Positions 49,844 through 62,200 of a stretch of 64,000 bases of DNA are shown here, one piece after another. Position 1 is the stretch's first letter. Each line of letters starts with the position of its first letter. The notes beneath the pieces are model-generated. The model was given only the letters and a program-made list of their open reading frames with translations, did not search any database and was not told the DNA's origin. The stretch lies in NCBI GenBank assembly GCA_010909165.1, contig MU008170.1, positions 744,001 to 808,000 on the forward strand, in the 5' to 3' direction. The translations under genes and the position numbers were made by a program. Origin of the DNA: Anthoceros angustus. Its lineage: Eukaryota; Streptophyta; Anthocerotopsida; Anthocerotales; Anthocerotaceae.

Positions 49844-51528
49844 ATGGCTCATTCGTTCGCGCTGCCGGTCCTGAATCTCGGGAGCGCGCCGTGGTCTGGG
49901 AGTCGGGGAAGGAGCAATGTAAGGCTGCTGCATTCTCGGACTTGGAGGAATTTGAAATGCTCGGATCGATCGTTGCGGGTGCCGTGCAGGGTATGCTGTG
50001 ATGTAGGAGGGAAGGAGATGGGATTGGAGATGGTGGGCGGTAGGGTAGAGGAGCCAATTGGGAACGCCTTTTGTGGGTTCGGCCTGTCTGGACGAGAAGT
50101 GTTAGGTCGTGAAGTTGGGTTGTTTACCCGAGCTCGGGGAATTGATGGGCAGCAAGGTGGGGGTGGAATGTTTGTGGAGGTTTTGAGGCTGGTGGAGCTT
50201 CGGATGGTTCTGGTGGATGGAAGGGGTGTTCTGAGTTTGGCGCTCTCCGCAGGAGGCTTCACTGTGTTCGTCTGCTTTTTCTTTGAGGTGTTTATTATAC
50301 CGGCACTGGTTGCGTTGGTTGGGCCCCTACTGCTGTTGCCCCTGGTGGTGGTTCTCTTCTGTGTGGGGCTGTGTGTGCTTGTTTGGAGCTTACGCACACT
50401 CGTTGGGGTGGTGCGGTTTCTCTGGAAGGCAAGGGCTGGGAGACCCACTGTACTGAAATTTCAGGTCACTTACCTTTTGTGTTCGTTATCTTCACAGCTT
50501 AGATGACCTAGTTTTAAAAACCTTTTGTGTTATCTTCACTGCTTGGATGACCTAGTTGGAGGACAATGCTGTGTGTAGCTAGTTGTTGATTTTTCTTGGT
50601 CGCAGGTGGGGCTGATGGGGAGAATTGATACTTTAGAGCTCGAAGTGAAACATCTGTTTAATGCATTTGCTGAGCCTCATCACATGCTGACAGGTATTTC
50701 ATTTTGGGAGCTGTGTTGTGATGTCGCTTTTCCCATGTGTGCAGAAAGTACAGAGGGTTTCAGAGGGTTTATGAAGTTGAAAGTGGTTTCATTTTGGGAG
50801 CACCTGGCTTGTGCTGCAGATGCCGTTATTGCGCTTCTTAGGTACTCAGACTACTTCATTGCTGCCGATCATTCGGTACTGAACTGTGCTCCTCTGCTCG
50901 TCCCAGAGAATTTTACCTGTCTTGCAGACATTAATTCTTTTCAACCAGGTTCATCTGCTGCTTGCTAGCAATAAACAAAACCGACCGTTACCGTCCTGGC
51001 AGGTGTACAGAAATAAGAACATGGCAGCAGTCGAGGAGAAGTTCACATACTATTCTCTTGAGGAGCGGGGAATGAGGGATGAGGCATGGGAAGAGTTTCG
51101 GCCTTCGGGATTCCGATCAGGATATCAACCGCCCAGCGGCGAGGATGAGAGATTCCGGCATCTTGTGGTGAGCTATCCCGCAAGAACTCGTTGCCGCCAG
51201 TGGACTAAAGTTTTCCACCACGATGTTTTTTCATATTTCTTCTGCAGGTGACTGTAGTTGTAGTGGCCAAAGGCAACCGGAAACTTGTTGAGATGAAGGA
51301 GGCCAAAGACATCGAGGAAAACCTCAAGCAGCTAGGATGCATCAAAGCGGATGCAATTCAGGTAAACCTCTCAATCTTTTTGCATACTCACCAGACGCCC
51401 AATTAGGCATTTCGGCTGTTGCCTAAGGAAGCTCATCGCTCTGGATGCAGAATGTGGGCGTGTTTTGCACACCATTCAGTGATCAATTCAAGATGGCCTT
51501 GAAGTATCCGAACCTGAAATACTACTAG
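49844..51528 (+). CDS. DUF1517 plastid membrane protein
   Basis: Six exons: 49844-50464, 50606-50693, 50745-50875, 51003-51167, 51248-51361 and 51451-51528. The N terminus (MAHSFALPVLNLGSAPWSGS, Arg/Ser-rich) looks like a chloroplast transit peptide. A strong hydrophobic region lies near residues 130-190. After it come VGLMGRIDTLELEVKHLFNA, AVIALLRYSDYFIAA, EKFTYYSLEERGMRDEAWEE and VTVVVVAKGNRKLVEM. The protein ends IKADAIQNVGVFCTPF and KYPNLKYY, matching the usual DUF1517 end (..L.AVEVLWTP....L....YP.L..L). The family occurs in cyanobacteria and plastids; its function is not established. The normal Gly/Ser-rich loop before the membrane region is absent here. Confidence 0.65.
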
Positions 51529-51951
51529 CGCAACTTCTTTCTCACGGTATTTTCATAACAATGAATTCAGTTTCCGAGAGACTTCAGACTGACACATGTA
51601 CAAAGCTGTGCCACATAAATCTAAATTGCTTTCTATTTCTCGTCAATTGGCTGATATTCAGTTGTCACTGTACGTCTGACAGTCTGTACGGAATAACGTC
51701 AAACCCTAAAAAACTTGGCCTATATATGTACTGGAAAGGGGAAGATCGTCACTCCCAACCAGGACCCCTGATTAGAAGCTGCAGGCCCAGGCGCCTGGAT
51801 TTCCTGGTAACAGCGGTGCAGATGTATTTAAGACACAACGCAAGTGTATTCGAGCCTACATGTGTTTTGCCCTTGACATTGGTAGACCCATATTCCTACA
51901 CTTGCATTCCAAGTCTTCGTTGGAAAAGAAGGGTGATGACGTGTTTCTGCG

Positions 51952-53325
51952 ATGGCTTACGAAGGAGGCTATGGCAGGAAAGGCAGGCCTGGTGGGTGGT
52001 CGGATTTCACGCGCCTGCATCGCAGCGCAGGAGCAGCAGCGAGAGATGAAGATGATTTTCCATCCCTGGGGAAAGCTTTGGGCGATGGCAGTAGGAGGGC
52101 AGGTTCAGCGCAGGAGTCTGAGACCTTTGCAGCAGTGGCAGGGAAGGGAGTTCTTGCTCCCAGACAGAAGCATTACGATGCAAGGAAGAGGCACGAAGAT
52201 GAAGAGGCGAGCTTGGACCAGGAAGTGGAAGCAACAGCGGAAGCCCACGAGGCAGCTTTCGCGAATTTGAGCTTGCGCTACCCCTGGGCGGAGGGCAGCC
52301 TGTTGCAAGATGTCTTGGCTCAATTCGGGGGCGATGAAGAGATGGGTGCTGCGTATCTCCACTCCATGGCGGAAACCGAAACCTCGCACTCCGCTCCCGC
52401 AGGCACCCATAGCCCACCAGGACAAGCAGAGCCCGAGGCATCACAGCGGGAGGATGTGTACTGGAAGCACCGGAGGGAAGCCATCCGAGCTACCAGGTAG
52501 GGTGAATCCAGCAGCCGCACCCGCTGTTTTCATTTTGTGGGCGGTAAGGATAAGCCTCTGTCGTGGGTGCAGAGATCTAACCAACTGCTCCTGTTGTTGA
52601 AATCAGGGCGAGCCAGAAGCTGGGTCGGGGAGCAGCCAATGCCTACTCCGCCGGCCAGCACAGCACAGCCAAGATGCTGTCTGCGGAGACGAGGAAGCAG
52701 CGGGCGCTAGCCAAGGAGCTGAACCAGCAAGCAGCCCAGTGCATCTTCCGAGAAGTGAATCCCCATGGGCAGGCGCAGCTGTGGAGCCTGGATCTCCATG
52801 GGTTGCACGCTTCCGAGGCCGTGGCAGCCGTCGAGACCCGGTTAGCAGAGATGGAGAGCCTGCTGGCCACGAATCCGGCGGCAGCTCTGTCTCCCAGACG
52901 CTTGGATTCTGACCATCGCCCTCCTCGCCAGGTGGCCGCCAAACCGCGGAGGGTTCCAAGGCAACTGAAGATCATCACAGGTCGGTATTACCTGCCTAAT
53001 CCCGTCATTTCCCTTTCCACTGATGCAGGAAAGGCCAGTCGTGATTAACCGAATGCTGTCCACTGTTCTTTGCAGGAGTTGGAGCACACAGCAAGGGCGG
53101 TGCTTCCATCCCGTTTGCCGTCAAGAAGTTTCTGCTCGACAACGAGTAAGCACGACCGACCCGTCTCTCTTTCCGCCTGCTATTCTGAGAATTTTCACGG
53201 TACTGCCATTCCACAGGCCAGCTGCTGAAGAGACGCAACTGGGCCTGTACCTCTGCAGGTACAGATTCGAGGCACCTCGGGATGGCGTGTTCAGCGTTCG
53301 ACCGAAGGCTCGGTACCGAACATGA
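51952..53325 (+). CDS. SMR-domain protein, CID7-like (CUE, DUF1771, Smr)
   Basis: Four exons: 51952-52496, 52607-52980, 53076-53145 and 53259-53325. Residues about 95-145 contain a CUE-like stretch (FANLSLRYPWAEGSLLQDVL, FGGDEEMGAAYL). Then DUF1771 runs from about YWKHRREAIRATRRASQKLG to ELNQQAAQCIFREVN. The Smr domain starts at LWSLDLHGLHASEAVAAVE (DLHG motif) and continues to LKIITGVGAHSKGGASIP and KKFLLDN. Smr domains bind or nick nucleic acids; the DLHG and TG.G.HS motifs are both present. Arabidopsis relatives bind poly(A)-binding protein through a PAM2 motif, which I do not see here. Function in mRNA metabolism is therefore only suggested by the family. Confidence 0.75.
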
Positions 53326-55211
53326 CCCAAAGGGATTAGTGTACCATATGTACATGTCTATATGTATAGAGTGCTTTATGTATCTACACATGGGCACATT
53401 TATGTCTATCTAGCTATTTGTTTATGTACATAAAGTATTATATATACATTTATTTTTATTAAAATCTATAGTATTTTTTACAAGTTCTATATATGACACC
53501 TTTAAACTATCGAATTGCACCCTCTAATTCTGGCAAATGCCCTGAATTGCACCCTCTAATTCTGGCAAATGCCCTTCTCTATGAGCTCTGTCCATAACAT
53601 GTGCCCATAGCATGTTCAATCTATGAGCGTTATTCATAATATATCCAACATTCGAAGGCCCATAGTATGTCCAATCTATGAGTGTTGTCCATAGCATGTC
53701 CAATATCCCAAGGTCCATAACATGTTCAATATCCGAAGGCCCATAACATGTTCAATATCTGAAGGCCCATAACATGTTCATTATCCAATGTCCTTCTTAA
53801 GTATTATTCATATTGTGTTCTACGCTTTGATGTCTTTCTTCCTAAGTATTATGTATAGTGTGTTCTCTTCTCCTTTAGTAATTTTCATAGCATATTCCTT
53901 GATGCCCTTTCCCCTAAGCACTGTCCATAGTGTGTTCCATGTTCTTTTTCTTCAGCACTGTGCATAGAATGTTCCTTGTGCCCTTCTCCTCTTGAAGCAA
54001 TGTTTGTAGCATATTCCCTGAACATTGTTCATAGCATATTTCTCAACGCGTTGGTCAAATATTTAAGAATATGCAATGAACAACTTCATGTTAAAAGTTG
54101 TCAAAAGTTGTTTGACGTCTTCCTGAGAAAGTGACCTAATGCCCTCCATGATCTTGGAGACCTACTACAGGAGTTGTTGAGGAAGCATCATGTTTAAAGT
54201 CACATGTACATATATATCCACGTATAGACTCAAGTTTGCATGCATCTTAAGGACAATGACAACCGCTAAAAATATATCCTCAACAGCTCTAACAAGTACT
54301 AAAGATGTATCTCAATAGCTCTAAAAATATATCCTCAACAGCTCTAACAAGTACTAAAGATGTATCTCAATAGCTCTAACGGAACTATAGATGTATGTTC
54401 GAGAGTTTAGTAGTAAACATACCTTCCTTGTTCTCATGATCATAATAGTTTATGAAACTGTTCTATAATCTCTGCAAGGTAGATTTTTTTTCTCTAATAT
54501 ATGAAATGCACTACCTACATAGCTGAAAGGATTTGTGGCCTGGTATGTAGAGACACAGATCTTGTACACATCTTCCATCTTGTACACAAAAAACAAAATC
54601 CCATGCCCTGATCTTGTACCTCCTACGAGTACGTCATCCTCGAAGGGTCGGGGCCGGCGGGGGTAGGGGTCAACGGTGGAGGTGGGCAGGGCTCCCCTGT
54701 TGGAATCCACGGGGCCCATGTTCCGGGCGAGGTGAAGGGAAGAGAGGGTGAGCCTGTCTATCTCAGGCCTACTTGTACATCCATTTTCTGATAAATCCCG
54801 GGTGGGCAGGCCGGGGTTGGGTGCATGCCCATTGCCCATTGCCCATTGCCCATTGCCCATTGGGCCGAGGGGCCCGTGTTTCAGATGCCTGAGACTGAGA
54901 GCCAAGCTGGGCCCCTCGCGCCGGGCCCTGCCCCGGCCCCGCCCTTGACTTGCAACATAGCTGTCAGAGGAGCTAATTCTGGTGGCCTTCGATGCTATCA
55001 TATTCCAACAAGCCAAGTGGGAGATTTGGAAAGCCTTCCCCTTCCCATTTAAGCCCCGACAGATTCCCAACCCGTTTCCCTCCTGCTGTTGCTGCGCTGT
55101 CTCGGGGGCACGGAATGCGGCTACTGGACTGCACCGGGTAGCAGCACCCGCTGCTCTACGAGCACCTCGGCAGGTTTGGAATTCCTGGTTTGTTGGGTTT
55201 CGGAAACCAAG
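53326..55211. other. Intergenic DNA, AT-rich then GC-rich
   Basis: AT-rich from 53340 to about 54600 with short repeats (TATCTCAATAGCTCTAA recurs near 54310 and 54365). GC-rich from about 54630, where GCCCATTGCCCATT is repeated four times near 54826-54860. The latter part is likely promoter of the following gene. The long minus-strand open frame here shows no domain and overlaps that gene's exons. Confidence 0.45.
53510..53790. repeat. Degenerate tandem repeat of about 30 bp
   Basis: Units of the type CCATAACATGTTCAATATC followed by CGAAGGC or variants, repeated about six times, preceded by a double TGCACCCTCTAATTCTGGCA. Confidence 0.8.
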
Positions 55212-55812
55212 ATGGCGGGCTGGTGGAAGAGCTGGATCTCGGCCTGCGCCCTGCTGGGCTGCCTGGTTGTGGTGGTGGGCGGTAGCGAGCTGGGCTGCCT
55301 CTCCACCTACGATCCCGCCACCAATTACTTCAGCTACCTCACGGGGAACGTCACCGGCCAGGCCTTCGTGCTGCCCATCAATCTCACCATCGTTGATACT
55401 GCTAACGACTTTGCTGTCTCCTACGGGCCTTCCTGGAAGATCGCCAGGAATTCCCTCCGCGGCGCCAACTACCTCTTGAGCCAGGTCTGTTTGTGGTGCA
55501 CCATGTGGATTCTCTTCTTGTCTGGGTTTGGTATGGCTGTCCCGGATTTTGGAATTTTCCTTGCTTTGGTGCAGTGCGGAGCTCCTGCGCCCAACAAGCT
55601 GCAGCTCGGCCTCAACAGCAGCTCGCTGCAGTTCCAGATCCCCGTCGGGAACTACAGCATCGACTCCGACATTCCTGGTACTTGCCATTGCCGAATCTGC
55701 TCTGCGTCCAGACAGGGGATAAGTGCTGCTGCCCTTTTCCTTTCGTGACCCTCTGACATGTTGCGTGTGCTGTGAATCTGGTGCAGTGGCCTACTTGGAG
55801 GTATGGAACCCG

Positions 55813-55853
<41 letters not shown>

Positions 55854-57577
55854 TGTGGGTGTTTTTTGACCTGCGCGCTTGCAGCTACTGGGGGGGTTGA
55901 ATGCCTTGGCGGGAATCGACAGCAGCGCGCAGATCTCGTCCCCGTGCCTGCAGCAGTACGTCACTCAGGGCCTGGTACAGTCCATCAACGCCTCCGACCC
56001 TAGCGTGACGAACCAGTACACCGCGCTCTTCACCTCCCCCTATGTGGGAGCGCCTGCCGACAACAGGACCAACCTCGTGCTGTTTGATGCCACGCTCGAC
56101 CCGGGGCCTTTGAAGGTGTGCCTTCTATCTGCTGCTATCTCTTTGACCAGTTCTGTTGAGACGGACGTGGGGAAGACAGTTTTCATCTTGCCTTCTGCTG
56201 TGGGTGGCTGTTTTTGTAGCGTGCAGAATGGATCAAGTTCATCGCCACGTTTCTCAACCTGGAAGGAAGGGGATACCTTGTTTATGAGACTGTGAGACTC
56301 CTCCTCTCTCCGTCCATGCCTGTGCCGATCGTAAGGTTGTCTGCATGGAGTTGTTCATGTCATCGATGCGTTGCCTGCTTGGTGCTCACAGATCCGACAG
56401 ACCTACCAGTGCCTGAACGGGTCCATGAGCAACTCCTCCGCCAAGCCAACTGTGGCTTGGATGAACTACTACAGCGTGAGTGTGACCCACCTGTATTTCC
56501 CCGACTCTAAGCTGCTACGAGAGTTCCTTGCAACTGGTGGATAATCCCAAACATACTTCTTGCTGTGGCAGGATGTGTGGACGCTGGAAACCCCTTCCTA
56601 TAAGCTGCAGGTATCCCTTCTTCCGTGCCTCCTGAGCAGCGTTTCTTCATCGCCAGCCTACTGGATGATCGTCACCCACTAATGCTGGGACCTCTCGATC
56701 CAGCTTGTTTCGGATGCAGGTGGTGTGAACCTGAACGCCAGCCAGTCTACATACAACATGACGAAGCCAGCAGACGTGCTTGCTTTCCACAACATACTTA
56801 AGGTACTGCTCTCTTCGCGACATCCACATGGTGCAAGGGAATTGCAAAGACGAAAAACAAGGATCTTTACAGACACTTACTCGTGGAGGGATTGCTTCAA
56901 TGCCACGTCCAGACACTGAACGTCATCCTGGACGACTCGTACGCACCGTCCCCGGCGGACTACAAGTTTGCCAACTTCTGCAGCAATGCCAACATCAGCA
57001 TCAACGACCCATCGTACCCTTTCCTTGTCAACCAGAGTGTGTGGCGGAACGACAAGCGACTGGGAGACTCTCTGGGTTTAGGTCAGCTCGTCGTTGCCGT
57101 GTTCATCCATGTTCGAAAGAGTCTGCATTTGCATCAGTTTCTTGATTCTGTTGTCAAATGGGCGGTGGGCAGATTGGTTTGAAGGTGCAGTGGCCCAACC
57201 ACAGATCGTGCTACACGATCTGTTGGGGATATTCTATCCCAGCCTCAAGTACGGAGTGCCCTACTACTTCCGAAACATTGCCAAGGTATGTGTACATCAA
57301 TCAGCTCTGTGGCCGAGGCGCAGCCCTCTTCACATTTGCTTCATTTCCACTGACTGGGTGACTGACTTGCCGCCCATTCTGCTGTGCCCAGGACGAAGCT
57401 GTTGTGACGACATCATCTGAGGGCTGCACAAGGAAAAGCAACGAAGCTTTGGACCCGACTGTGTTTGCTTGTCCGGTGACCACCAAAAAGAACGGTGCCG
57501 TTTCCAGTGCTGCTGTTCCCAGTCTGCTTGGCCTCCTCCTGGCTTCCACTTTGCTCCTTGGTATTACGGTTGGATGA
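55212..57577 (+). CDS. Secreted periplasmic-binding-protein-like protein
   Basis: Eleven exons: 55212-55484, 55575-55677, 55787-55800, 55885-56115, 56220-56291, 56392-56475, 56572-56610, 56704-56802, 56913-57081, 57173-57285 and 57392-57577. It has a signal peptide (CALLGCLVVVVGGSE), about six N-glycosylation sites (NVT, NLT, NSS, NYS, NAS, NMT) and a hydrophobic end (PSLLGLLLASTLLLGITVG) suited to a GPI or membrane anchor. The middle, with LVLFDATLDPGPLKRAEWIK, PTVAWMNYY and YKLQLVSDAGG, then LNVILDDSYAPSPADYKF and NQSVWRNDKRL, has the two-lobe layout of TroA-like binding proteins, as I recall from moss and algal homologues. Ligand unknown. Exon 3 is only 14 bp long. All borders keep the frame, so the gene looks intact. 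Confidence 0.6.
55813..55853. repeat. (GCT)n microsatellite in an intron
   Basis: About 13 GCT units in the intron between the 14-bp exon and exon 4 of the binding-protein-like gene. Confidence 0.95.
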
Positions 57578-58635
57578 GATGAGTTTTTCTTGTACGTCTG
57601 TTAAATTATGAAAAGTACTTCCGGTGGAATCAAATCCCCTCCTCTTCCGTTTTTTGCCACTTCTGGGCGGTGGCACAGTATGTACGAAGAGGAAGTGGAT
57701 GACCTCATGTGGTGTTTCGCCTTGCATTGTACCCTATTATTGCTTTGGCTTTTGTCATGATGTCACCATGCAAGCTCATGTAAGCACCCCTTCACTCGGT
57801 GTGATAATCCATTATTCAAATTTTGGTATGATACCCAAGGCAGTTAAAGCGAAAAACCTGTCCACCTGTCCTTGTGTGAGTTGCTGCTCCTAGGATTCTT
57901 ATTATTAGGATGGGGGAATAGGCAGAAGGCTGATGTGGCCTCATTCATGAGCCCGCTTTATGGCCTCCGGATATGATACCGTTTTGGGAACTTAGGATTA
58001 AGATACGGCTAAACTATGCTTGATTGTGCTATTATAACTGACCAGCTAATTTTTTGCAGCATGCTTCCTTTGAATGAATAGAGGATTGAGTTAGCTTATG
58101 AGTTGAAATGGAGGAGTGAACTTATGAGTACAAGGATCCAGTAGCGTACATATACATGGGTATGTGACAAGCCAAGAAGGCCGCGCATACCGGTTTAACC
58201 TCCTTGTTCTTAGTCTTCTAGGCTAGACGTTAGGCTTTCCAGTTTTACTCAAGGTTCGTTGGGAGTTATTTCCTTTTTACAGTATTTATCCTAGTTTTAT
58301 GGGTGTTATTCTAATCATCTGCTATTCACCTAATTGTCCATCAATTACCTATTTATCAGCTATTATTCTAACCATCTACCTAGTCAGCTGGCATTAACTC
58401 ATCATTATTGGATCGGGAAATCGGTACTTTTGGTTTTCTGCGGTTCCCGTTGCTCGAGCGTGAAGACTGTGAGCAACTTCGGGTCCGAAACTGTTGGGCT
58501 ATGGAGGTCGCGGGATGGCCATTGGCCCGCGACCATTTCATTCTCCCCCACATGGCGAGGTTGGGTCCTCTTGGCCTGTGCAAACCTAGCACTTGTAGGA
58601 GGGTTGTGACCCCCACTCCTATATGGGGAGAAGAC

Positions 58636-58855
58636 ACCCTACCCGGGTGTGGTTGCTATGTGTAGAGTGAGTTGACGTTGCCCCAACTATGTGAGGGGGC
58701 TTGGGGGTGTGAAGAATTGTGTGGTTTGTGCTTTGGATATCAGTATCCGGGTGTGGTTGCTATGTGTAGAGTGAGTTGAGGTTGCCCCAACTATGTGAGG
58801 GGGCTTGGGGGTGTGAAGAATTGTGTGGTTTGTGCTTTGGATATCAGTATCGATA
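58636..58855. repeat. Direct repeat of about 107 bp, two units
   Basis: The segment from CCGGGTGTGGTTGCTATGTG to TTTGGATATCAGTATC occurs twice in tandem with one substitution (GACG/GAGG). Confidence 0.95.
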
Positions 58856-59097
58856 CTGGTAACCTGCCAAATAAGAGTCTCATGGGACAGAACCTATTGT
58901 ACTTAGTGACTATGGAATAGGTGTGGCCACTAGAGGGCTATCTTGGGGGTCCCAAGGTCTACCTCCCACAGTCGTGATTGCCAACTCCGACCGAGGAGGC
59001 TAGGTCCTACAATTGTTTGTTGCTAGTTGTAGGTCCTGGGGCGATGATTCGACGTAGCAGCGCGGGAGCGGCATAGCTGCTACCCGAGTTGGTGATT

Positions 59098-59246
59098 GAG
59101 GATGCCCCAATCGTGGGAAGGCATTGGGAAAGGAATAGTAGGAATCATGGGGTGGATGATCGACGGCTGGCGCTTACCCGACAGGATTGAGGATGCCCCA
59201 ATCGTGGGAAGGCATTGGGAAAGGAATAGTAGGAATCATGGGGTGG
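59098..59246. repeat. Direct repeat of about 60 bp with a short spacer
   Basis: GAGGATGCCCCAATCGTGGG to AATCATGGGGTGG occurs at about 59098 and 59187, separated by about 30 bp. Confidence 0.95.
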
Positions 59247-59265
59247 TGAAATTGTATTGCGACGT

Positions 59266-62200
59266 AGGGGGTCCATATGCATACATGCATGCTATGCTTG
59301 TAGCCTAGTTCCCTAGCTTCACATGCATAGATGCATGCTATATTGGCGCAACATATGGTTGGTTATTTATGTTCCAAGTAATCTTATGGAAAATATTTTC
59401 TAATTTAAAAAACTTTCTAAATTAGTTAGGCAATGTAGATCCTATATAAAGGTGAGGGCAATGGTGAATAGTTGCAAGAGAATATTATTTATGCTGCTCT
59501 AGCTTCTCTTGCCTTCTCTGCGCTTTGCACATCATTAAAGGCTCAAGTGAAGTAGCCTTCCTCCTTATCATTAAAGCAACGAGGATGGACAAAACAAAGA
59601 TGGCGATTAATAAATTAATGAAGTGCGCTCACACTAAAAGAATAGAAAATGATCTTGAAGGAGCAAAAACTTGTTACTTCAAGCACAAAAACTTTTCCCA
59701 AGTATCTATTCGTGAAGACAACACTTTCCTTGTTTGTCGTTAATACATGGCACGTCCATGTCCATGTTTCCCTCTTCGTGCGAGGCGTAAATAGTGCACG
59801 AGAACTAAACACACTAATTGTTCCTTATAATCGTGAATGAACGATATTACTTACCTCCTCGCCATCTTGGAGGTGGAAATTGCAACAAAACAAAATAAAT
59901 TATCCTTGGGTTCATCAGGTCCCATGTATAACTGGTACGGGCTTCTCCAAGTTGATCCACTTGCGGATCGAATACCATTAAAAAAGGTACAAGAACCTAG
60001 CTTTCTTTGCTACATCCCGACAAGAACAAAGAAGATGGAGCTGCGAATGCTTTCCAACTAATTTTAGAAGCACAAACTATTCTTTTGGATAAAGGTGCGA
60101 GAGATTTTGATACTCAAATCCAAAAATCTCGCATGTCATACAAGGCGATGAGGAACTACTACGCAAGCGTTCCACAATAAAACTTCTTGCAAGGAGCATA
60201 ATAATTTGCTGAAAAACTTAAAAAATTCAAAACAGCAAAATGAGTTCTACCAACGACGTAATCATAACGCTCCAACTCCAAGTTTTGACGAAGTTCAAAA
60301 TTATTATTCTAAACAAAATCGGATAAACAATATTGTGATGAAGAGTATTAAAGTGCCACCGGATGCTACATGCATATAAATATAAAACTTCTTTAACATA
60401 ACATGACATGCCCCATGATGCGGTGAGCTCTTTGTTTTTCTTTATACATAGTTTTATATGAGCGTTGTGAATTTGAGCTACATTAATAAAACATGTTTTT
60501 GTGTGAAAACTATGCATTATACTTGAAGAAAAATCATACGGTTTTCACTTACATATAATGTTAGAAAAATGTGCCTTTTGCAAGGACCTCTCACCACACA
60601 AACACTCAAACTTCTCGGGCACTACAACTCCTATGTTATGCTCATGCAAAACAAGATACACTCATTCCAAAATGCATTTCGATGTGACCTCTTCGCCTTG
60701 CCTCGTAGTTACTACTTCTTTGGGGGTTAAATTTGTGCTTGCGTTATAGTAGCCCGCCGCAATTCAAGGGTGGCGGTTCCGTGGCTGGTTCCACTCCACC
60801 TCCTCTTCTCCTTTGAGTGTCCTCCACATCCACCTCCACGTTTGCCTCGTCTTTATGCTCTTCAACCGATAATTTTTGCAATCCAGCTCATCGTCCACCC
60901 ACCTTCCTCACGGGAAGATGAAAAGTCCAACAATTTGTTGGAACATGCCGGCAATTCCCCTCCTCCCTTCCTCACCAATGCGAGCTTGCGGCTCCTGGTT
61001 TGAGGGTATCTTTGCCTCCAAGCTCGCTCCTATCCGCTGTGATTCTACAATTCCTTGCGCTCCTACACCGGGTTCTTTTGGGGGTTTGTAATTTCTCGTG
61101 CGCGTGCCTTGCTGGGATCTGCGATTTCTTGGTGCTCTTGTCCTCTCCTCCTAGATTGAAGTTGCCTTAGCCGAGTGTGCCTTCCCCTCTTGCTCTTCCT
61201 CCCGTGCTCCTTCCGCCTTCCTCCCTACCGCTTCTCGAACGGTTTTGGAATCAAAATTGCGGTTGCAGGCTTAAATGGTGTGTTCCGTTGTTCCTCACGA
61301 TTCCTTGGCTCGTGCAGCCTCTTCCTCTGGTGCCTCTCCTTTGCAGTGTGCCTTGCGAGCTCACGTGAAACCCAGCGTATGGGTGGCGCGGCGGTGAGCC
61401 ATGTGTATGAAGCTTGCCAAGGCGTCTTGCACCAACTCCGGACCCTAGCTTCTCTTGCCCGCTTGAGCTCGCTTCTTGCTCCTCGACCTTCTTCAACAAT
61501 TTTGCCTTGTTTGCCTCGCCACTTTTACCTTGTCCCATAGCGTGTCGCCCTTCTTCTTGCTTGCCATGGTGCGCCTCCACATTGTCCAAGATTGCTTTGT
61601 GACCCAAGAAAACCGTTGCGAATGTTGTCCACGCTCCTCCTCGCGTCGGTTCTCTCGACTTGAAACCCGGCCGTGTCTCGGTTTTAAAGCACTTCATCTT
61701 GTAGGTACTTTGCACAATCTCCTTCTTACATACAATCTTTGGCATACAAAAGCTTTGGTCCTTGTTTCTTCCTAGCCTTCATCACCCCACACATGCCTCT
61801 AACTTTTCATTGTTGCATCACCTCAACGCCCCACATTGTCCAAGATTGCTTTGTGACCCAAGAAAACCGTTGCGAATGTTGTCCACGCTCCTCCCTCGCG
61901 TCTCAACGACTTCGCGACTTGAAACCCGGCCGTGTCTCGGTTTTAAAGCACTTCATCTTGTAGGTACTTTGCACAATCTCCTTCTTACATACAATCTTTG
62001 GCATACAAAAGCTTTGGTCCTTGTTTCTTCCTAGCCTTCATCACCCCACACATGCCTCTAACTTTTCATTGTTGCATCACCTCAACGCCTCTGTATCGCC
62101 ACATTGAGATTTCGTAAAGTTTTCAAACATAGAATGTTGCTCAACTAAACTCACTTTCCTTCGCCAAAACTTTTGCCTTGTTAGTCTAACAAGAAATTCA

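Larger units (their letters stand above)
57578..59265. other. Intergenic DNA with short duplications
   Basis: No gene recognised. An open frame at 58408-58665 has no family features. Two direct duplications are listed separately. Confidence 0.5.

Noticed and set aside
51561-51951. Coding exon upstream of the SMR gene
   Set aside because: Frames here lack conserved features, and the ATG at 51952 directly starts the conserved protein.
54450-55688. 412-codon minus-strand open frame
   Set aside because: It overlaps exons 1 and 2 of the well-supported binding-protein-like gene and has no domain; the GC-rich sequence explains its length.
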